Below are positions 24,552 to 33,515 of a DNA stretch of 64,000 bases, piece after piece. Made by a program: the position numbers and the translations under genes. The notes beneath the pieces are model-generated. The model saw only the letters and a list, made by a program, of their open reading frames with translations. It was not told where the DNA came from and made no database searches. Where the stretch lies: assembly GCF_013359595.1 (NCBI RefSeq), contig NZ_JABFMP010000029.1, positions 1-64,000 of the forward strand. The letters run 5' to 3'. The stretch is from Pseudomonas sp. C1C7. Lineage in GTDB: Bacteria > Pseudomonadota > Gammaproteobacteria > Pseudomonadales > Pseudomonadaceae. The stretch's first letter is position 1; each line of letters opens with the position of its first letter.

Positions 24552-26227
24552 ATGCGATGACGCACCTGATCGCGGCACCGATCCTGCTGCCGCTGCTGAC
24601 CGCCGCCATCATGCTGATGCTCGGTGAGAAGCACCGCCCCCTCAAAGCCCGGATCAATCTGTTTTCCAGCCTGCTGGGGCTGGGCATCTCGCTGTCGCTG
24701 CTGCAATGGACGCAGACCACCGGCGTGCCGGGCTCCATCGGCGTGTATCTGCCGGGCAACTGGCAGGTGCCGTTCGGCCTGGTGCTGGTGGTCGATCGCC
24801 TGTCGGCGTTGATGCTGGTATTGACCGGGATCATCGGTGTCAGCGCCCTGCTGTTCGCCATGGCGCGCTGGGACAAGGCCGGCTCGAGTTTCCACGCGCT
24901 GTTCCAGATTCAGCTGATGGGTCTGTATGGCGCGTTCCTGACGGCGGACCTGTTCAACCTGTTCGTGTTCTTCGAAGTGCTGCTGGCCGCGTCCTATGGC
25001 CTGATGCTGCATGGCTCGGGCCGGGCGCGGGTGTCGTCGGGGCTGCATTACATCTCGATCAACCTGCTGGCCTCGACCCTGTTCCTGATCGGTGCCGCGC
25101 TGATCTACGGCGTCACCGGCACCCTGAACATGGCCGACCTGGCGCTGAAAATTCCGCTGGTGGCGGAAGCCGATCGCGGCCTGCTGCATGCCGGTGCGGG
25201 GATTCTCGCGGTAGCGTTTTTGGCAAAGGCCGGGATGTGGCCGCTGAACTTCTGGCTGGTACCGGCTTATTCGTCGGCAAGCGCGCCGGTCGCGGCGATG
25301 TTCGCGATCATGACCAAGGTCGGCGTCTATACCTTCCTGCGACTGTGGACCCTGCTGTTCTCCGGTCAGGCCGGGGCCTCGGCGTACTTCGGCGGCGACT
25401 GGCTGATCTACGGCGGCATGGCGACCATCGTCTGCGCGGCCGTGGCGATCCTCGCCGCGCAACGCCTGGAGCGCATGGCCAGCCTGAGCATTCTGGTGTC
25501 GGCGGGGATTCTGCTGTCGGCCATCGGTTTCGCCCAACCCAACCTGATCGGCGCGGCGCTGTTCTATCTGGTCAGCTCGACCCTGGCCCTGAGCGCCCTG
25601 TTCCTGCTGGCCGAACTGATCGAGCGTTCGCGTTCGGCCACGGAAATCCCCCTGGAAGATGAAAACGAGTTGCTGCCGCGCCCGCAGGAATCGCTGGCGC
25701 CGGTCAAGGGCATCAACCTTGATGACGAGCAGAAAGCGGTGGTCGGCCAGGTGATTCCGTGGACCATGGCCTTCCTCGGCCTGAGCTTCATTGCCTGCAC
25801 CCTGCTGATCGTTGGCATGCCGCCGCTCTCCGGTTTCATCGGCAAGCTCGGCCTGCTCAGCGCCCTGCTCAATCCGTTGGGCCTCGGTGGTGACGCGCCG
25901 ATCTCGAACGCCGCCTGGGCCTTGCTGGCATTGCTGATCCTCTCCGGCCTGACCTCACTAGTCGCCTTTTCCCGCCTGGGTATCCAGCGCTTCTGGACGC
26001 CACTTGAGCGCCCGTCACCGGTGCTGCGCCGCCTTGAATGCGTGCCAATCTTCGCCCTGCTGGGCCTGAGCATCGCCCTGACCTTCAAGGCCGAACCGCT
26101 GCTGCGCTACACCCAGGCCGCCGCTGATGCCTTGAACAATCCGGAGCAATACGTGATGGCCGTGCTGGGTACTCGAGCCGTGCCTGGCCCCGAAGCCAAG
26201 GCGGCGCTGCTGGAGGTGCAACCATGA
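24548..26227 (+). CDS. shaD: monovalent cation/H+ antiporter subunit D
   Basis: 559-residue NuoM/N-like proton-translocating subunit with about 14 helices. Recognisable segments are FNLFVFFEVLLAASYGLMLHG, FLAKAGMWPLNFWLVPAYSSASAPVAAMFAIMTKVGVY and LIVGMPPLSGFIGKLGLL. A hydrophilic insert near residues 375-400 (ENELLPRPQESLAPVKGINLDDE) is normal for the family. It overlaps shaC by ATGA and shaE by ATGA. Confidence 0.95.
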   Translation: MNAMTHLIAAPILLPLLTAAIMLMLGEKHRPLKARINLFSSLLGLGISLSLLQWTQTTGVPGSIGVYLPGNWQVPFGLVLVVDRLSALMLVLTGIIGVSALLFAMARWDKAGSSFHALFQIQLMGLYGAFLTADLFNLFVFFEVLLAASYGLMLHGSGRARVSSGLHYISINLLASTLFLIGAALIYGVTGTLNMADLALKIPLVAEADRGLLHAGAGILAVAFLAKAGMWPLNFWLVPAYSSASAPVAAMFAIMTKVGVYTFLRLWTLLFSGQAGASAYFGGDWLIYGGMATIVCAAVAILAAQRLERMASLSILVSAGILLSAIGFAQPNLIGAALFYLVSSTLALSALFLLAELIERSRSATEIPLEDENELLPRPQESLAPVKGINLDDEQKAVVGQVIPWTMAFLGLSFIACTLLIVGMPPLSGFIGKLGLLSALLNPLGLGGDAPISNAAWALLALLILSGLTSLVAFSRLGIQRFWTPLERPSPVLRRLECVPIFALLGLSIALTFKAEPLLRYTQAAADALNNPEQYVMAVLGTRAVPGPEAKAALLEVQP

Positions 26228-26715
26228 AGCGCCTGTTTCCCGCCCCTTGGCTGTCGCTCGCATTGTGGGTGTTGTGGCTGGTGCTGAACCTGTCGATCAG
26301 CCCTGGCAACCTGCTGCTGGGCGCCGTGTTGGGCTTCGTCGCACCGCTGATGATGCGCAAATTGCGCCCGCTGCCGATCCGTATCCGTCGCCCGGGGGTG
26401 ATCCTTCGGCTGTTTCTGGTGGTCGGTCGTGACGTGCTGGCGTCCAACCTCGCCGTGGCCTTGAGCGTGCTCAACGCCGGCCGCCGCCCGCCGCGCTCGC
26501 GCTTCGTCAAGGTGCCGCTGGACCTGCGCGATGCCAACGGCCTGGCAACCCTGTCGATGATCTGCACCGTGGTCCCCGGCACGGTCTGGTCGGAACTGGC
26601 GCTGGATCGCAGCATTCTGCTGCTGCACGTCTTCGACCTGGAGGACGACGAAGCGCCGTTCATCGAGCATTTCAAGGCGACGTACGAGCGCCCGTTGATG
26701 GAGATTTTCGAATGA
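26224..26715 (+). CDS. shaE: monovalent cation/H+ antiporter subunit E
   Basis: 163 residues: two N-terminal helices (WLSLALWVLWLVLNLSISPGNLLLGAVLGFVAPLMM) and a cytosolic C-terminal domain with the MrpE pattern LSMICTVVPGTVWSELALDRSILLLHVFDLEDDE. The frame overlaps shaD and shaF by four bases each. Confidence 0.95.
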   Translation: MKRLFPAPWLSLALWVLWLVLNLSISPGNLLLGAVLGFVAPLMMRKLRPLPIRIRRPGVILRLFLVVGRDVLASNLAVALSVLNAGRRPPRSRFVKVPLDLRDANGLATLSMICTVVPGTVWSELALDRSILLLHVFDLEDDEAPFIEHFKATYERPLMEIFE

Positions 26716-26990
26716 GCGCCCTGCTGTCCAATGCGATTGTGCTGAGCCTGTTCCTGTTTTCCGTGGCGATGATCCTGACCCTGATCCGCCTGTTCAAGGG
26801 CCCCTCGGCCCAGGACCGGGTCCTGGCGCTGGACTACCTGTACATCGTCGCCATGCTGATGATGCTGACCCTGGGTATTCGCTACGCCAGTGATACCTAC
26901 TTCGAAGCGGCGCTGCTGATCGCGCTGTTCGGTTTCGTCGGCTCCTTTGCCCTGGCGAAATTCCTCCTGCGTGGCGAGGTGATCGAATGA
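26712..26990 (+). CDS. shaF: monovalent cation/H+ antiporter subunit F
   Basis: 92 residues, three helices, with the MrpF motif KGPSAQDRVLALDYLYIVAMLMMLTLGIRYASDTYFEAALLIALFGFVGSFALAKFLLRG. ATGA overlaps at both ends show tight translational coupling. Confidence 0.95.
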   Translation: MSALLSNAIVLSLFLFSVAMILTLIRLFKGPSAQDRVLALDYLYIVAMLMMLTLGIRYASDTYFEAALLIALFGFVGSFALAKFLLRGEVIE

Positions 26991-27349
26991 CCGTTGAACT
27001 CCCGTTGTGGGTGGAAATCGCAGTGGCGGTCCTGCTGCTGCTCGGCAGCCTGTTCGCGCTGATCGGGGCGATTGGCCTGGTGCGGATGAAGGATTATTTC
27101 CAGCGCATGCACCCGCCTGCCCTGGCCTCGACGTTGGGAGCGTGGTGTGTGGCGCTGGCGTCGATCATCTACTTCTCGGCGCTCAAGTCCGCGCCGGTGC
27201 TGCATGCGTGGCTGATTCCGATTCTGCTGGCGATCACCGTACCGGTGACGACGCTGCTACTGGCGCGGGCGGCGTTGTTCCGCAAGCGCATGGCCGGGGA
27301 TGATGTGCCGGCTGAGGTCAGTAGCCGGCGCACAGAGAGCGGTGTCTAA
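26987..27349 (+). CDS. shaG: monovalent cation/H+ antiporter subunit G
   Basis: 120 residues with the MrpG pattern GSLFALIGAIGLVRMKDYFQRMHPPALASTLGAWCV and three helices. Last gene of the sha operon; its stop is followed within 12 bases by a REP pair that can fold at the transcript end. Confidence 0.95.
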   Translation: MTVELPLWVEIAVAVLLLLGSLFALIGAIGLVRMKDYFQRMHPPALASTLGAWCVALASIIYFSALKSAPVLHAWLIPILLAITVPVTTLLLARAALFRKRMAGDDVPAEVSSRRTESGV

Positions 27350-27360
27350 AAACGAAAATC

Positions 27361-27436
27361 AAAAGATCGCAGCCTTCGGCAGCTCCTGCATTGGAATGCG
27401 TCCCCTGTAGGAGCTGCCGCAGGCTGCGATCTTTTC
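27361..27436. repeat. REP inverted pair between convergent genes
   Basis: AAAAGATCGCAGCCTTCGGC is mirrored by GCCGCAGGCTGCGATCTTTT. The pair separates shaG from the convergent DUF3995 gene and could terminate both. Confidence 0.88.
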
Positions 27437-27872
27437 AGGCCCAGGCCACTGCCAGCAACCCCGCCCCCAGCACCACGCACAACGGCGAATAGACCCAGGT
27501 ATCCCACCAGGCAAACCGGGAGTCTTTCACCAGTTTGAAAAAACCCACCAGTTCCGAATCGCCGATGGCCCGGGCGAACAGCAGGATCGCGATCGCGCTG
27601 ATCAGCCATTGCAGCGACCAATGCCCGATCACCGGCACCCACCAGCCGACGCGCAAACACACCAGCAGCGCGATCATGAAAAGGGCGGCGGCGACTACCA
27701 GGGTGATCCAGCCTCGGGGCTTGAAGGCCGGTTGCAGCCTGACGCTGCCTTCGACCGGGACCTGGGGGACGGCGGCCACCGTCGCCCACTCGCCACCCAG
27801 TCCCCAATACACGTGTACCAAACTGATCACTGCAAACATCGTCACCAGCCATTGAGCCAACGCAAAGGTCAT
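27435..27872 (-). CDS. DUF3995 membrane protein
   Basis: 145-residue inner-membrane protein with four helices (WLVTMFAVISLVHVYWGLGG; ITLVVAAALFMIALLVCLRVGWW; LQWLISAIAILLFARAIGD; WVYSPLCVVLGAGLLAVAW). The HVYWGLGG and FAWWDTWVYSPLCVVLG elements mark DUF3995. Function is unknown. The last codon touches the REP pair. Confidence 0.8.
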   Translation of the reverse strand: MTFALAQWLVTMFAVISLVHVYWGLGGEWATVAAVPQVPVEGSVRLQPAFKPRGWITLVVAAALFMIALLVCLRVGWWVPVIGHWSLQWLISAIAILLFARAIGDSELVGFFKLVKDSRFAWWDTWVYSPLCVVLGAGLLAVAWA

Positions 27873-27967
27873 GGTCGAAGATCCTTGAAAGAGATTTGGA
27901 CAGAATCATCCTAGTCGGCATTTTTTGTCGTGCACGACCGGTCAGCGGAGGAGTAAAGTGCCGCCCC

Positions 27968-28354
27968 ATGAAATTCTCCCGCTCCGATCGATCACTGCTG
28001 GCCTGGATGCTCTACTGCTGCGTTCTGTTCAATGTGTTCGCCTGCAGCATCGGTCACGGGCAGATGGTCGGAATGCAGCTCAACGGCATCGGCGGGCAGT
28101 TCTGTACCGTCGACCCGGCGACCCAGGCCCCGGTTTCGAGCCCCTCTTCCGACGATCAATTGCCGACGCTGTCCAAGGCGTTCGGCTGTCCGTTGTGTTC
28201 CAGCGGTGGCATGGGCCCGGCGTTCAACTCCAGCCTGACCCTGGCGATTCTCCCCGAGCAACACAGCCCGCCGTTGGCGCCGATCGCCAACGCCGACCTC
28301 CCTGCCCGCTTCACCTGGCCCTCGGCCCATCCGCGCGCGCCGCCGCTCGCCTGA
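27968..28354 (+). CDS. DUF2946 family protein
   Basis: 128 residues. An N-terminal hydrophobic helix (LLAWMLYCCVLFNVFACSIGHGQM) suggests export or membrane anchoring. It is followed by a Cys-containing segment (GGQFCT; FGCPLCSSGGMG) and a Pro-rich end. DUF2946 proteins are often found beside metal (especially copper) uptake genes, and here a TonB-dependent receptor starts 88 bases downstream on the same strand. A role in metal handling is inference. Confidence 0.75.
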   Translation: MKFSRSDRSLLAWMLYCCVLFNVFACSIGHGQMVGMQLNGIGGQFCTVDPATQAPVSSPSSDDQLPTLSKAFGCPLCSSGGMGPAFNSSLTLAILPEQHSPPLAPIANADLPARFTWPSAHPRAPPLA

Positions 28355-28442
28355 ATCTCTTGCCTTAATCGATCAGCTCACTTCGCCAACGCGAGGCGTT
28401 CGCGCGTGCGCTGCTTTGCAATCAAGCATTCAGGATTCATCG

Positions 28443-30575
28443 ATGAAACATGTTCCTTTGCTGGCGAGCCTGTTCGGCTGCCTGTCCGTCAGCGCCTGGG
28501 CGCAATCCACCGTCGACCTCGCACCGATCACTATCGATGGCGAACAAGACGCCGAGCCGGGCCTCGACCTTGATCAGTCCAGCGGCATGGCTTCACGCCT
28601 GGGCCTGAGCGTGCGGGACACCCCGGCCTCGGTGGCCATCGCCAACCGCAGCGACATCGAGCGCCACGGCTCGCAGAACTTCCAGGACGCCGCCAACACC
28701 CTGCCCGGGATCAACGCCAGCGCACCGCCGGGCTTCGGCGGTTTCGTCTCCTACCGGGGTTTCACCAGCAGCCAGATCACCCAGATGTTCAACGGCGTCA
28801 ATGTCTCCGGCGGGCTCGCGCGGCCGGTGGATGCGTGGATCTATGACCGGGTGGAGCTGGTCGGCGGTCCGTCATCGCTGATCAATGGCGCCGGCTCCGT
28901 GGGCGGCTCGCTGAACTACGTGACCAAGCTGGCGACCCATGATGAGCAGGCGCTGGAAGGCCGGGTCAGCTATGGCACTTACGACACCACCGAGACCGCG
29001 TTCGGCGTCAATCACGCCTTGAGCGAGGCCGGCGCCGACACGCAGCACTACGCCCGCCTCGACGTCAGCCACAACACCGGCAACGGCTACATCGATCGCC
29101 AGGAGCGTGATGCCTGGAGCGTCGCGTTCTCTCTGCTCAGCGATCTCACGCCGGACCTGTCCCACACCCTGGCCCTGGAATATCAGGACGAACACGAGGA
29201 CAGTCCCTACTGGGGCACGCCGGTGTTGAACCCCAAGGCAGGCGAGCTGAAGATCGACAAGCACAACCGCTTCAACAACTACAACGTCGAGGATGGACGC
29301 TACGAGCAGCGGACGATCTGGGTGCGCTCGATCATCGACTACCGGATCAACGACAGCACCACCCTGCGCAACATGCTCTACCACCTCGACAGCCAGCGCG
29401 ATTACCGCAACCTGGAGACGTACCAGTACAACGCCGACAACTCGGCGGTGAATCGCTCCACGGCGTATCAGGTGCGGCACCAGGGCGAGCAGAACGGCAA
29501 CCAGTTCGAGCTGCGTCACGACACTGAAATGCTGGGGCTGGCGACCACCTGGTCCGGCGGTTTCGAGTACAAGGTCAACCAGACCACCAACTCGCCGTTG
29601 AACGTCAAAGGCGCCAGCACGGTCGATCCGAACAATTATCAGCCGGGACACTTCTACGACATTCCGGGGACGCAGCAGGGTTATGTCAGCGACAAGACCA
29701 ACGAAGTCACCACCAAAGCGTTGTTCGTTGAAAACCGCCTCGCGCTGACCGACAAACTCGCGCTGCTCACCGGCCTGCGCTATGACGACATCGACCTGGA
29801 CGTGACCAACCATCGCGTCGTGACCGCGAGCAATCCGCGACGCCTCAAGCGCAGCTGGGAACCGGTGACCGGACGGGCCGGCCTGACCTATCAAGTGCTG
29901 CCGTCGGCCAATGTCTACTTGCAGTACAGCACCGCCGCCGAGCAGCCCAACGGCACCCAGGACTTCGACGTGTCCACGGGCAAGCAGTGGGAGATCGGCA
30001 GCAAGTTCGATTATCTGGACGGTCGGGGTTCGGCGACGGTGGCGGCGTACACCATCGAGCGCAAGGATTTCGCGGTGACCGATCCGCTGGATCCGACCCT
30101 GAGCGTACCGGTGGGGCAGCAGACGTCCAAGGGCATCGAGGTGGCCAGCTCGTTACGGGTCACTGATCGGCTGTTAATGGAGGGCAATTTTGCGTGGGTC
30201 GATGCCCAGTATGACGAGTTCACCGAGAAGAACGCGGCCGGTCAGGTGGTCTCGCGCAAGGGCAATACGCCCACCAACGTGCCGGACCGGGTTGGCAATC
30301 TGTGGCTGACCTATGACTTCACGTCGCAATGGCAAGGTGGAGTGGACGCGCGTTACGTGGCGTCGGTGTATGCCGACAGCGCCAACACCATGACCGTGCC
30401 GTCGTACACGCTGTTCGGTTCGTTCCTCAGCTACAAGGTGGATCGGCACACCACCGTTACCGGGCGGGTGCGCAACCTGACGAATGAGGTGTATGCCGAG
30501 TTTGCGCATGTTTCACCGGCGTATTACCTGGGGACGCCGCGGACGTTCGAGCTGGCCGTTCAGACGCGGTTTTAA
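28443..30575 (+). CDS. TonB-dependent outer-membrane receptor
   Basis: 710 residues with a signal peptide (LLASLFGCLSVSAWA), a plug domain (DTPASVAIANRSDIERHGSQNFQDAANTLPGINASAPPGFGGFVSYRGF, then DRVELVGGPSSLINGAGSVGGSLNYVTK) and a 22-strand-type barrel ending in the terminal aromatic QTRF. It resembles siderophore receptors. No extracytoplasmic-function sigma/anti-sigma pair lies beside it and no N-terminal signalling extension is visible. The DUF2946 gene upstream hints at a metal substrate. AGGA precedes the ATG at 28443. Confidence 0.92.
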   Translation: MKHVPLLASLFGCLSVSAWAQSTVDLAPITIDGEQDAEPGLDLDQSSGMASRLGLSVRDTPASVAIANRSDIERHGSQNFQDAANTLPGINASAPPGFGGFVSYRGFTSSQITQMFNGVNVSGGLARPVDAWIYDRVELVGGPSSLINGAGSVGGSLNYVTKLATHDEQALEGRVSYGTYDTTETAFGVNHALSEAGADTQHYARLDVSHNTGNGYIDRQERDAWSVAFSLLSDLTPDLSHTLALEYQDEHEDSPYWGTPVLNPKAGELKIDKHNRFNNYNVEDGRYEQRTIWVRSIIDYRINDSTTLRNMLYHLDSQRDYRNLETYQYNADNSAVNRSTAYQVRHQGEQNGNQFELRHDTEMLGLATTWSGGFEYKVNQTTNSPLNVKGASTVDPNNYQPGHFYDIPGTQQGYVSDKTNEVTTKALFVENRLALTDKLALLTGLRYDDIDLDVTNHRVVTASNPRRLKRSWEPVTGRAGLTYQVLPSANVYLQYSTAAEQPNGTQDFDVSTGKQWEIGSKFDYLDGRGSATVAAYTIERKDFAVTDPLDPTLSVPVGQQTSKGIEVASSLRVTDRLLMEGNFAWVDAQYDEFTEKNAAGQVVSRKGNTPTNVPDRVGNLWLTYDFTSQWQGGVDARYVASVYADSANTMTVPSYTLFGSFLSYKVDRHTTVTGRVRNLTNEVYAEFAHVSPAYYLGTPRTFELAVQTRF

Positions 30576-30579
30576 AAGC

Positions 30580-30645
30580 TTCGCGGGCAAACCTCGCTCC
30601 TACAGGTCTGATGAAACCCTGTAGGAGCGAGGCTTGCCCGCGAAG
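30580..30645. repeat. REP inverted pair (GCGGGCAAACCTCGC type)
   Basis: TTCGCGGGCAAACCTCGCTC and GAGCGAGGCTTGCCCGCGAA face each other between the convergent receptor and binding-protein genes. Confidence 0.88.
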
Positions 30646-30665
30646 ACGTATCCGGAATCACCACA

Positions 30666-31682
30666 TCATTTCAGCTCGGCAGACACCTTCTCCGCCACAT
30701 CCGTCGGCAACCACTTCTTCCACACATCCGGATGCTTCTTCATGAAATCCTCCGCCGCCTGGCGCGGTGGGGTGTGTTTTTCGCTCATGTCGGCCAGGGC
30801 CTTGTTCAGCGGATCGATGGGGAAATCGACCTTGGTGAAGAACTCGGCGATCTGCGGATATTGCTTCTGGAACGGCGTGGACACGCCAATGGACAGCTTC
30901 GAAGGCAGCGAGCGGGTGGGTTTTGGATTGGGGTTGTCGGCGTCGGTCAGGGTCTTCCAGGCTTCGGCGTCGAATGGCGGTTCCTCAAGCTGGACCAGTT
31001 TGAAGCGACCGAGCAACGGCGTTGGCGACCAGTAGTAGAACAGCACCGGCTTGCCGCGCCGGATCGACGAGCTGATCTCGGCATCCAGTGCCGCCCCGGA
31101 ACCGCTGCGGAAGTTCACGTAACTGTCGTCCAGCCCGTAGGCCTTGAGCTTCTGCTTGTTGACCACTTCCGAGGTCCAGCCGATGGGGCTGTTGAGGAAG
31201 CGCCCCTTGTTCGGCGCCTCCGGGTCCTTGAACACGTCCTTGTATTTGGGCAGGTCGCTGACGCTGCGCAGGTCCGGCGCCATGGCCTTGATGCCCTTGG
31301 CCGGGTCGCCCTTGATCACGTATTCCGGCACCCACCAGCCTTCGGTGGCGCCCTTGACCGTATCGCCCAGGCTCACCACCTTGCCTTCGGCTTCCGCCTT
31401 GACCCAGACCGGACTGCGCCCGGCCCACTCTTCGCCAATGACTTGAATGTCATTGTTGGCCAGGGCGGTTTCCAGGGTGATGGTAGTGCCGGGCAAGGTA
31501 TCGGTCGACAGGCCGTAGCCCTTCTCGACGATGATTCGCAGGATATCGGTGATCAGGCTGCCGCTTTCCCAGTTGAGGTCGGCGAAATGCACCGGCGTCT
31601 CGGCCGCAAACACCGGAGCGGGTGATGCCAACACAGCGAAAGTGGTCAGGCTCGCAGCCAGCAAGCGTCGAAAACCTTTCAT
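30666..31682 (-). CDS. betaine/choline-type ABC transporter substrate-binding protein (OpuAC family)
   Basis: 338 residues with a Sec signal peptide (LLAASLTTFAVLASPAPVFA). The OpuAC fold is recognisable from VHFADLNWESGSLITDILRIIVEKGYG, IGEEWAGRSPVW and PVLFYYWSPTPLL, which supply the Trp/Tyr residues that cage quaternary amines. Periplasmic. No permease or ATPase gene adjoins it, so it probably feeds a transporter encoded elsewhere. The exact ligand is not determined. Confidence 0.87.
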   Translation of the reverse strand: MKGFRRLLAASLTTFAVLASPAPVFAAETPVHFADLNWESGSLITDILRIIVEKGYGLSTDTLPGTTITLETALANNDIQVIGEEWAGRSPVWVKAEAEGKVVSLGDTVKGATEGWWVPEYVIKGDPAKGIKAMAPDLRSVSDLPKYKDVFKDPEAPNKGRFLNSPIGWTSEVVNKQKLKAYGLDDSYVNFRSGSGAALDAEISSSIRRGKPVLFYYWSPTPLLGRFKLVQLEEPPFDAEAWKTLTDADNPNPKPTRSLPSKLSIGVSTPFQKQYPQIAEFFTKVDFPIDPLNKALADMSEKHTPPRQAAEDFMKKHPDVWKKWLPTDVAEKVSAELK

Positions 31683-31800
31683 GCTTTTGCACCTCGTGCT
31701 GTTCGCAGCAATAGCAGGATGGCCAGGCAGAAGACCGCAAAGCCTCTGAAACTTCAGTCAACTGACTGTAGTAGAGGTTCCTGCTTTCGAGGGGTTCAGA

Positions 31801-32004
31801 TCAATTTTCGGAAATTTCCTGCAGCCGCGTCAGCTCTCGTCTGACCATGTTGGCGTATTCAGGCGGGCGCAAACCGTAGAGTTCCGAGGCCACCCAATTG
31901 AGCCATGCGCCGTGCAGAACCGTCTTCTGCGCGAACAATCGCCGGGCTTCGGCCTCGGCGCGGGCCTGGTTCTGTTCATGGAATTCGGCGCGGGGCTGGC
32001 TCAT
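31801..32004 (-). CDS. small hypothetical protein coupled to upstream gene
   Basis: 67 residues (MSQPRAEFHEQNQARAEAEARRLFAQKTVLHGAWLNWV...), helical and charged, no signal. The ATG at 32004 overlaps the stop of the upstream gene by ATGA, which argues that both are translated. No family was recognised. Confidence 0.6.
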   Translation of the reverse strand: MSQPRAEFHEQNQARAEAEARRLFAQKTVLHGAWLNWVASELYGLRPPEYANMVRRELTRLQEISEN

Positions 32005-32453
32005 CACTCGCTGGCCTTGAAGGTCACCAACTCGCCCTTGCGCCATTTGGCGGCCTTGGCGGTCACGGCCTTGAGGGTCTTGGTCAGGCCTTCCTGCAAT
32101 TGCTGGTGAGCGGCGAAAACCGTTACCGCACTGTGGCCTTCCTTGAACACGATGGCTTCGCCGTCGGCGGTGGTCACGAAGGCGTAGTCGCCCAGGCCAT
32201 AGACCGTCATTTTGATTTCGCGGAACCTGATTTCCAGCTTGCCGCCCTCGCGACTGGGCAGGACCGAGGCGCTGAAGTGATCGCCGACCTTGAGCTTGAG
32301 CCCTGGCTTGTCATCGACCACCAATGCCGACTCGGTATCGAGCTCGGCCACATAAATGCCCTCGGCGCTCTGTTCGGTGATGTAGACGAAACGAGATTGA
32401 AACAGTTTGACCAGCTTCGCGCGCAAATCACCCAGCACGAACAACGCATGCAT
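32004..32453 (-). CDS. hypothetical protein
   Basis: 149 residues from the ATG at 32453 (MHALFVLGDLRAKLVKLFQSRFVYI). It is beta-rich, including KLEIRFREIKMTVYGLGDYAFVTTADGEAIVF, with a Lys-rich helical C-terminus (KTLKAVTAKAAKWRKGELVTF). No signal peptide. The ribosome site is weak and an upstream start is possible. It is coupled to the next gene by an ATGA overlap. Function is unknown. Confidence 0.6.
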   Translation of the reverse strand: MHALFVLGDLRAKLVKLFQSRFVYITEQSAEGIYVAELDTESALVVDDKPGLKLKVGDHFSASVLPSREGGKLEIRFREIKMTVYGLGDYAFVTTADGEAIVFKEGHSAVTVFAAHQQLQEGLTKTLKAVTAKAAKWRKGELVTFKASE

Positions 32454-32883
32454 ATCGAGATTACTTACTGCCAAGGAACCATCCCCACATCTGAAAATGA
32501 TGCCGCACGCATAAAAGGCGCACAGCCGAAAAAAGCGGCAATGCCGAAAGTGAAACCGGATAAACCCCAATCGTGGTCCTGAATGAGCAATGCACTCATT
32601 CCGAGGCTTGAGCAGACTACTGGACGACGCTCGCCTCGTCTTGCCTGGCTTTCGTCAAAGGTTGAAGGAAAACGCCCTTCCTGCCGCCAGAAGAATACGG
32701 ACTATCGAATTCAGGGAAAAAACTCTTAAAAAAAAGCACTTTTCTGACATATCGCAAGCCGAAAATTGCTTTAGATAAACACGACTCACCCCACCAGTGA
32801 CGGTGATTCTAGAGCAGCCATGCTCGCCGAGACTACCCATACAGACGTACATACGTCGGTAAAAACAACGAAAAGGACTTCAT
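32454..32883. other. AT-rich intergenic gap without supported gene
   Basis: No convincing coding frame. Its centre (about 32700-32780) is rich in A and T with poly-A runs, as in promoter regions. A 14-base inverted repeat, GACGTACATACGTC at 32844-32857, lies 27 bases before the next start codon and could be an operator. Confidence 0.5.
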
Positions 32884-33120
32884 ATGTGCACGCTGACACA
32901 CTTTGCCCAACCCTTGGCACCGACGTCGATTTCAGCTTCGCCGATGTTGCGACACCCAGAACTTGCTCCCCGTTCCCCCGAATTGCCGCGCTTCCAAGTG
33001 ATATTGGCCGGGAATGCGTTCTTTCATATCAAGGAAATTTCCACCGGGCATGTAAGAGGTTTCCGCGTCGATCATAACGAAGCCTGTGCCCTCGCCCGTG
33101 CACTCGAGGCGATGCATTGA
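32884..33120 (+). CDS. small hypothetical protein
   Basis: 78 residues beginning MCTLTHFAQPLAPTS with a Pro-rich first half and a structured end (FQVILAGNAFFHIKEISTGHVRGFRVDHNEACALARALEAMH). AAGGAC seven bases upstream of the ATG supports translation. No family was recognised. Confidence 0.6.
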   Translation: MCTLTHFAQPLAPTSISASPMLRHPELAPRSPELPRFQVILAGNAFFHIKEISTGHVRGFRVDHNEACALARALEAMH

Positions 33121-33273
33121 CAGCTTCAAGATCAGTTTTGCGGTCTATGCTCAGTGCTGCGTTTGAACATTGGTTTGAATATCGATTTCGAACTCCTGAA
33201 GCGCGACCACCTCAGAAGTAAAGAAGCCGTACTTCAGACTTTGAATCCGATTCACCCCTGCCAGGAGATGAAC

Positions 33274-33513
33274 ATGGAATCACCGACACACGACTTGAAA
33301 GGTTTGTTCGACCAGCTCGGCCTGGACTCCACCCAGAAAGCTATCGACGATTTCATTGCCAGCCATTCACCGCTGCCAGAGGACAAGAAACTCATCGACG
33401 CGGAATTCTGGACGCCGCAACAGGCAGGCTTCCTCAAGGAACAACTGCGCGAAGACGCCGACTGGGCTCGGGTGGTGGACGATCTGAACCTGCGCATGCA
33501 CCAGGTGCACTGA
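33274..33513 (+). CDS. DUF2789 family protein
   Basis: 79 residues from the ATG at 33274, chosen over 33268 because AGGAG at 33263-33267 is then six bases away. The pattern MESPTHDLKGLFDQLGL...FIASHSPL...FWTPQQAGFLKEQLREDADWA is typical of DUF2789. Cytosolic, function unknown. Confidence 0.82.
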   Translation: MESPTHDLKGLFDQLGLDSTQKAIDDFIASHSPLPEDKKLIDAEFWTPQQAGFLKEQLREDADWARVVDDLNLRMHQVH

Positions 33514-33515
33514 CC

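Noticed and set aside
32590..32778. 62-codon frame in the AT-rich gap
   Set aside because: No ribosome site and no recognisable pattern; the sequence looks like a promoter region.
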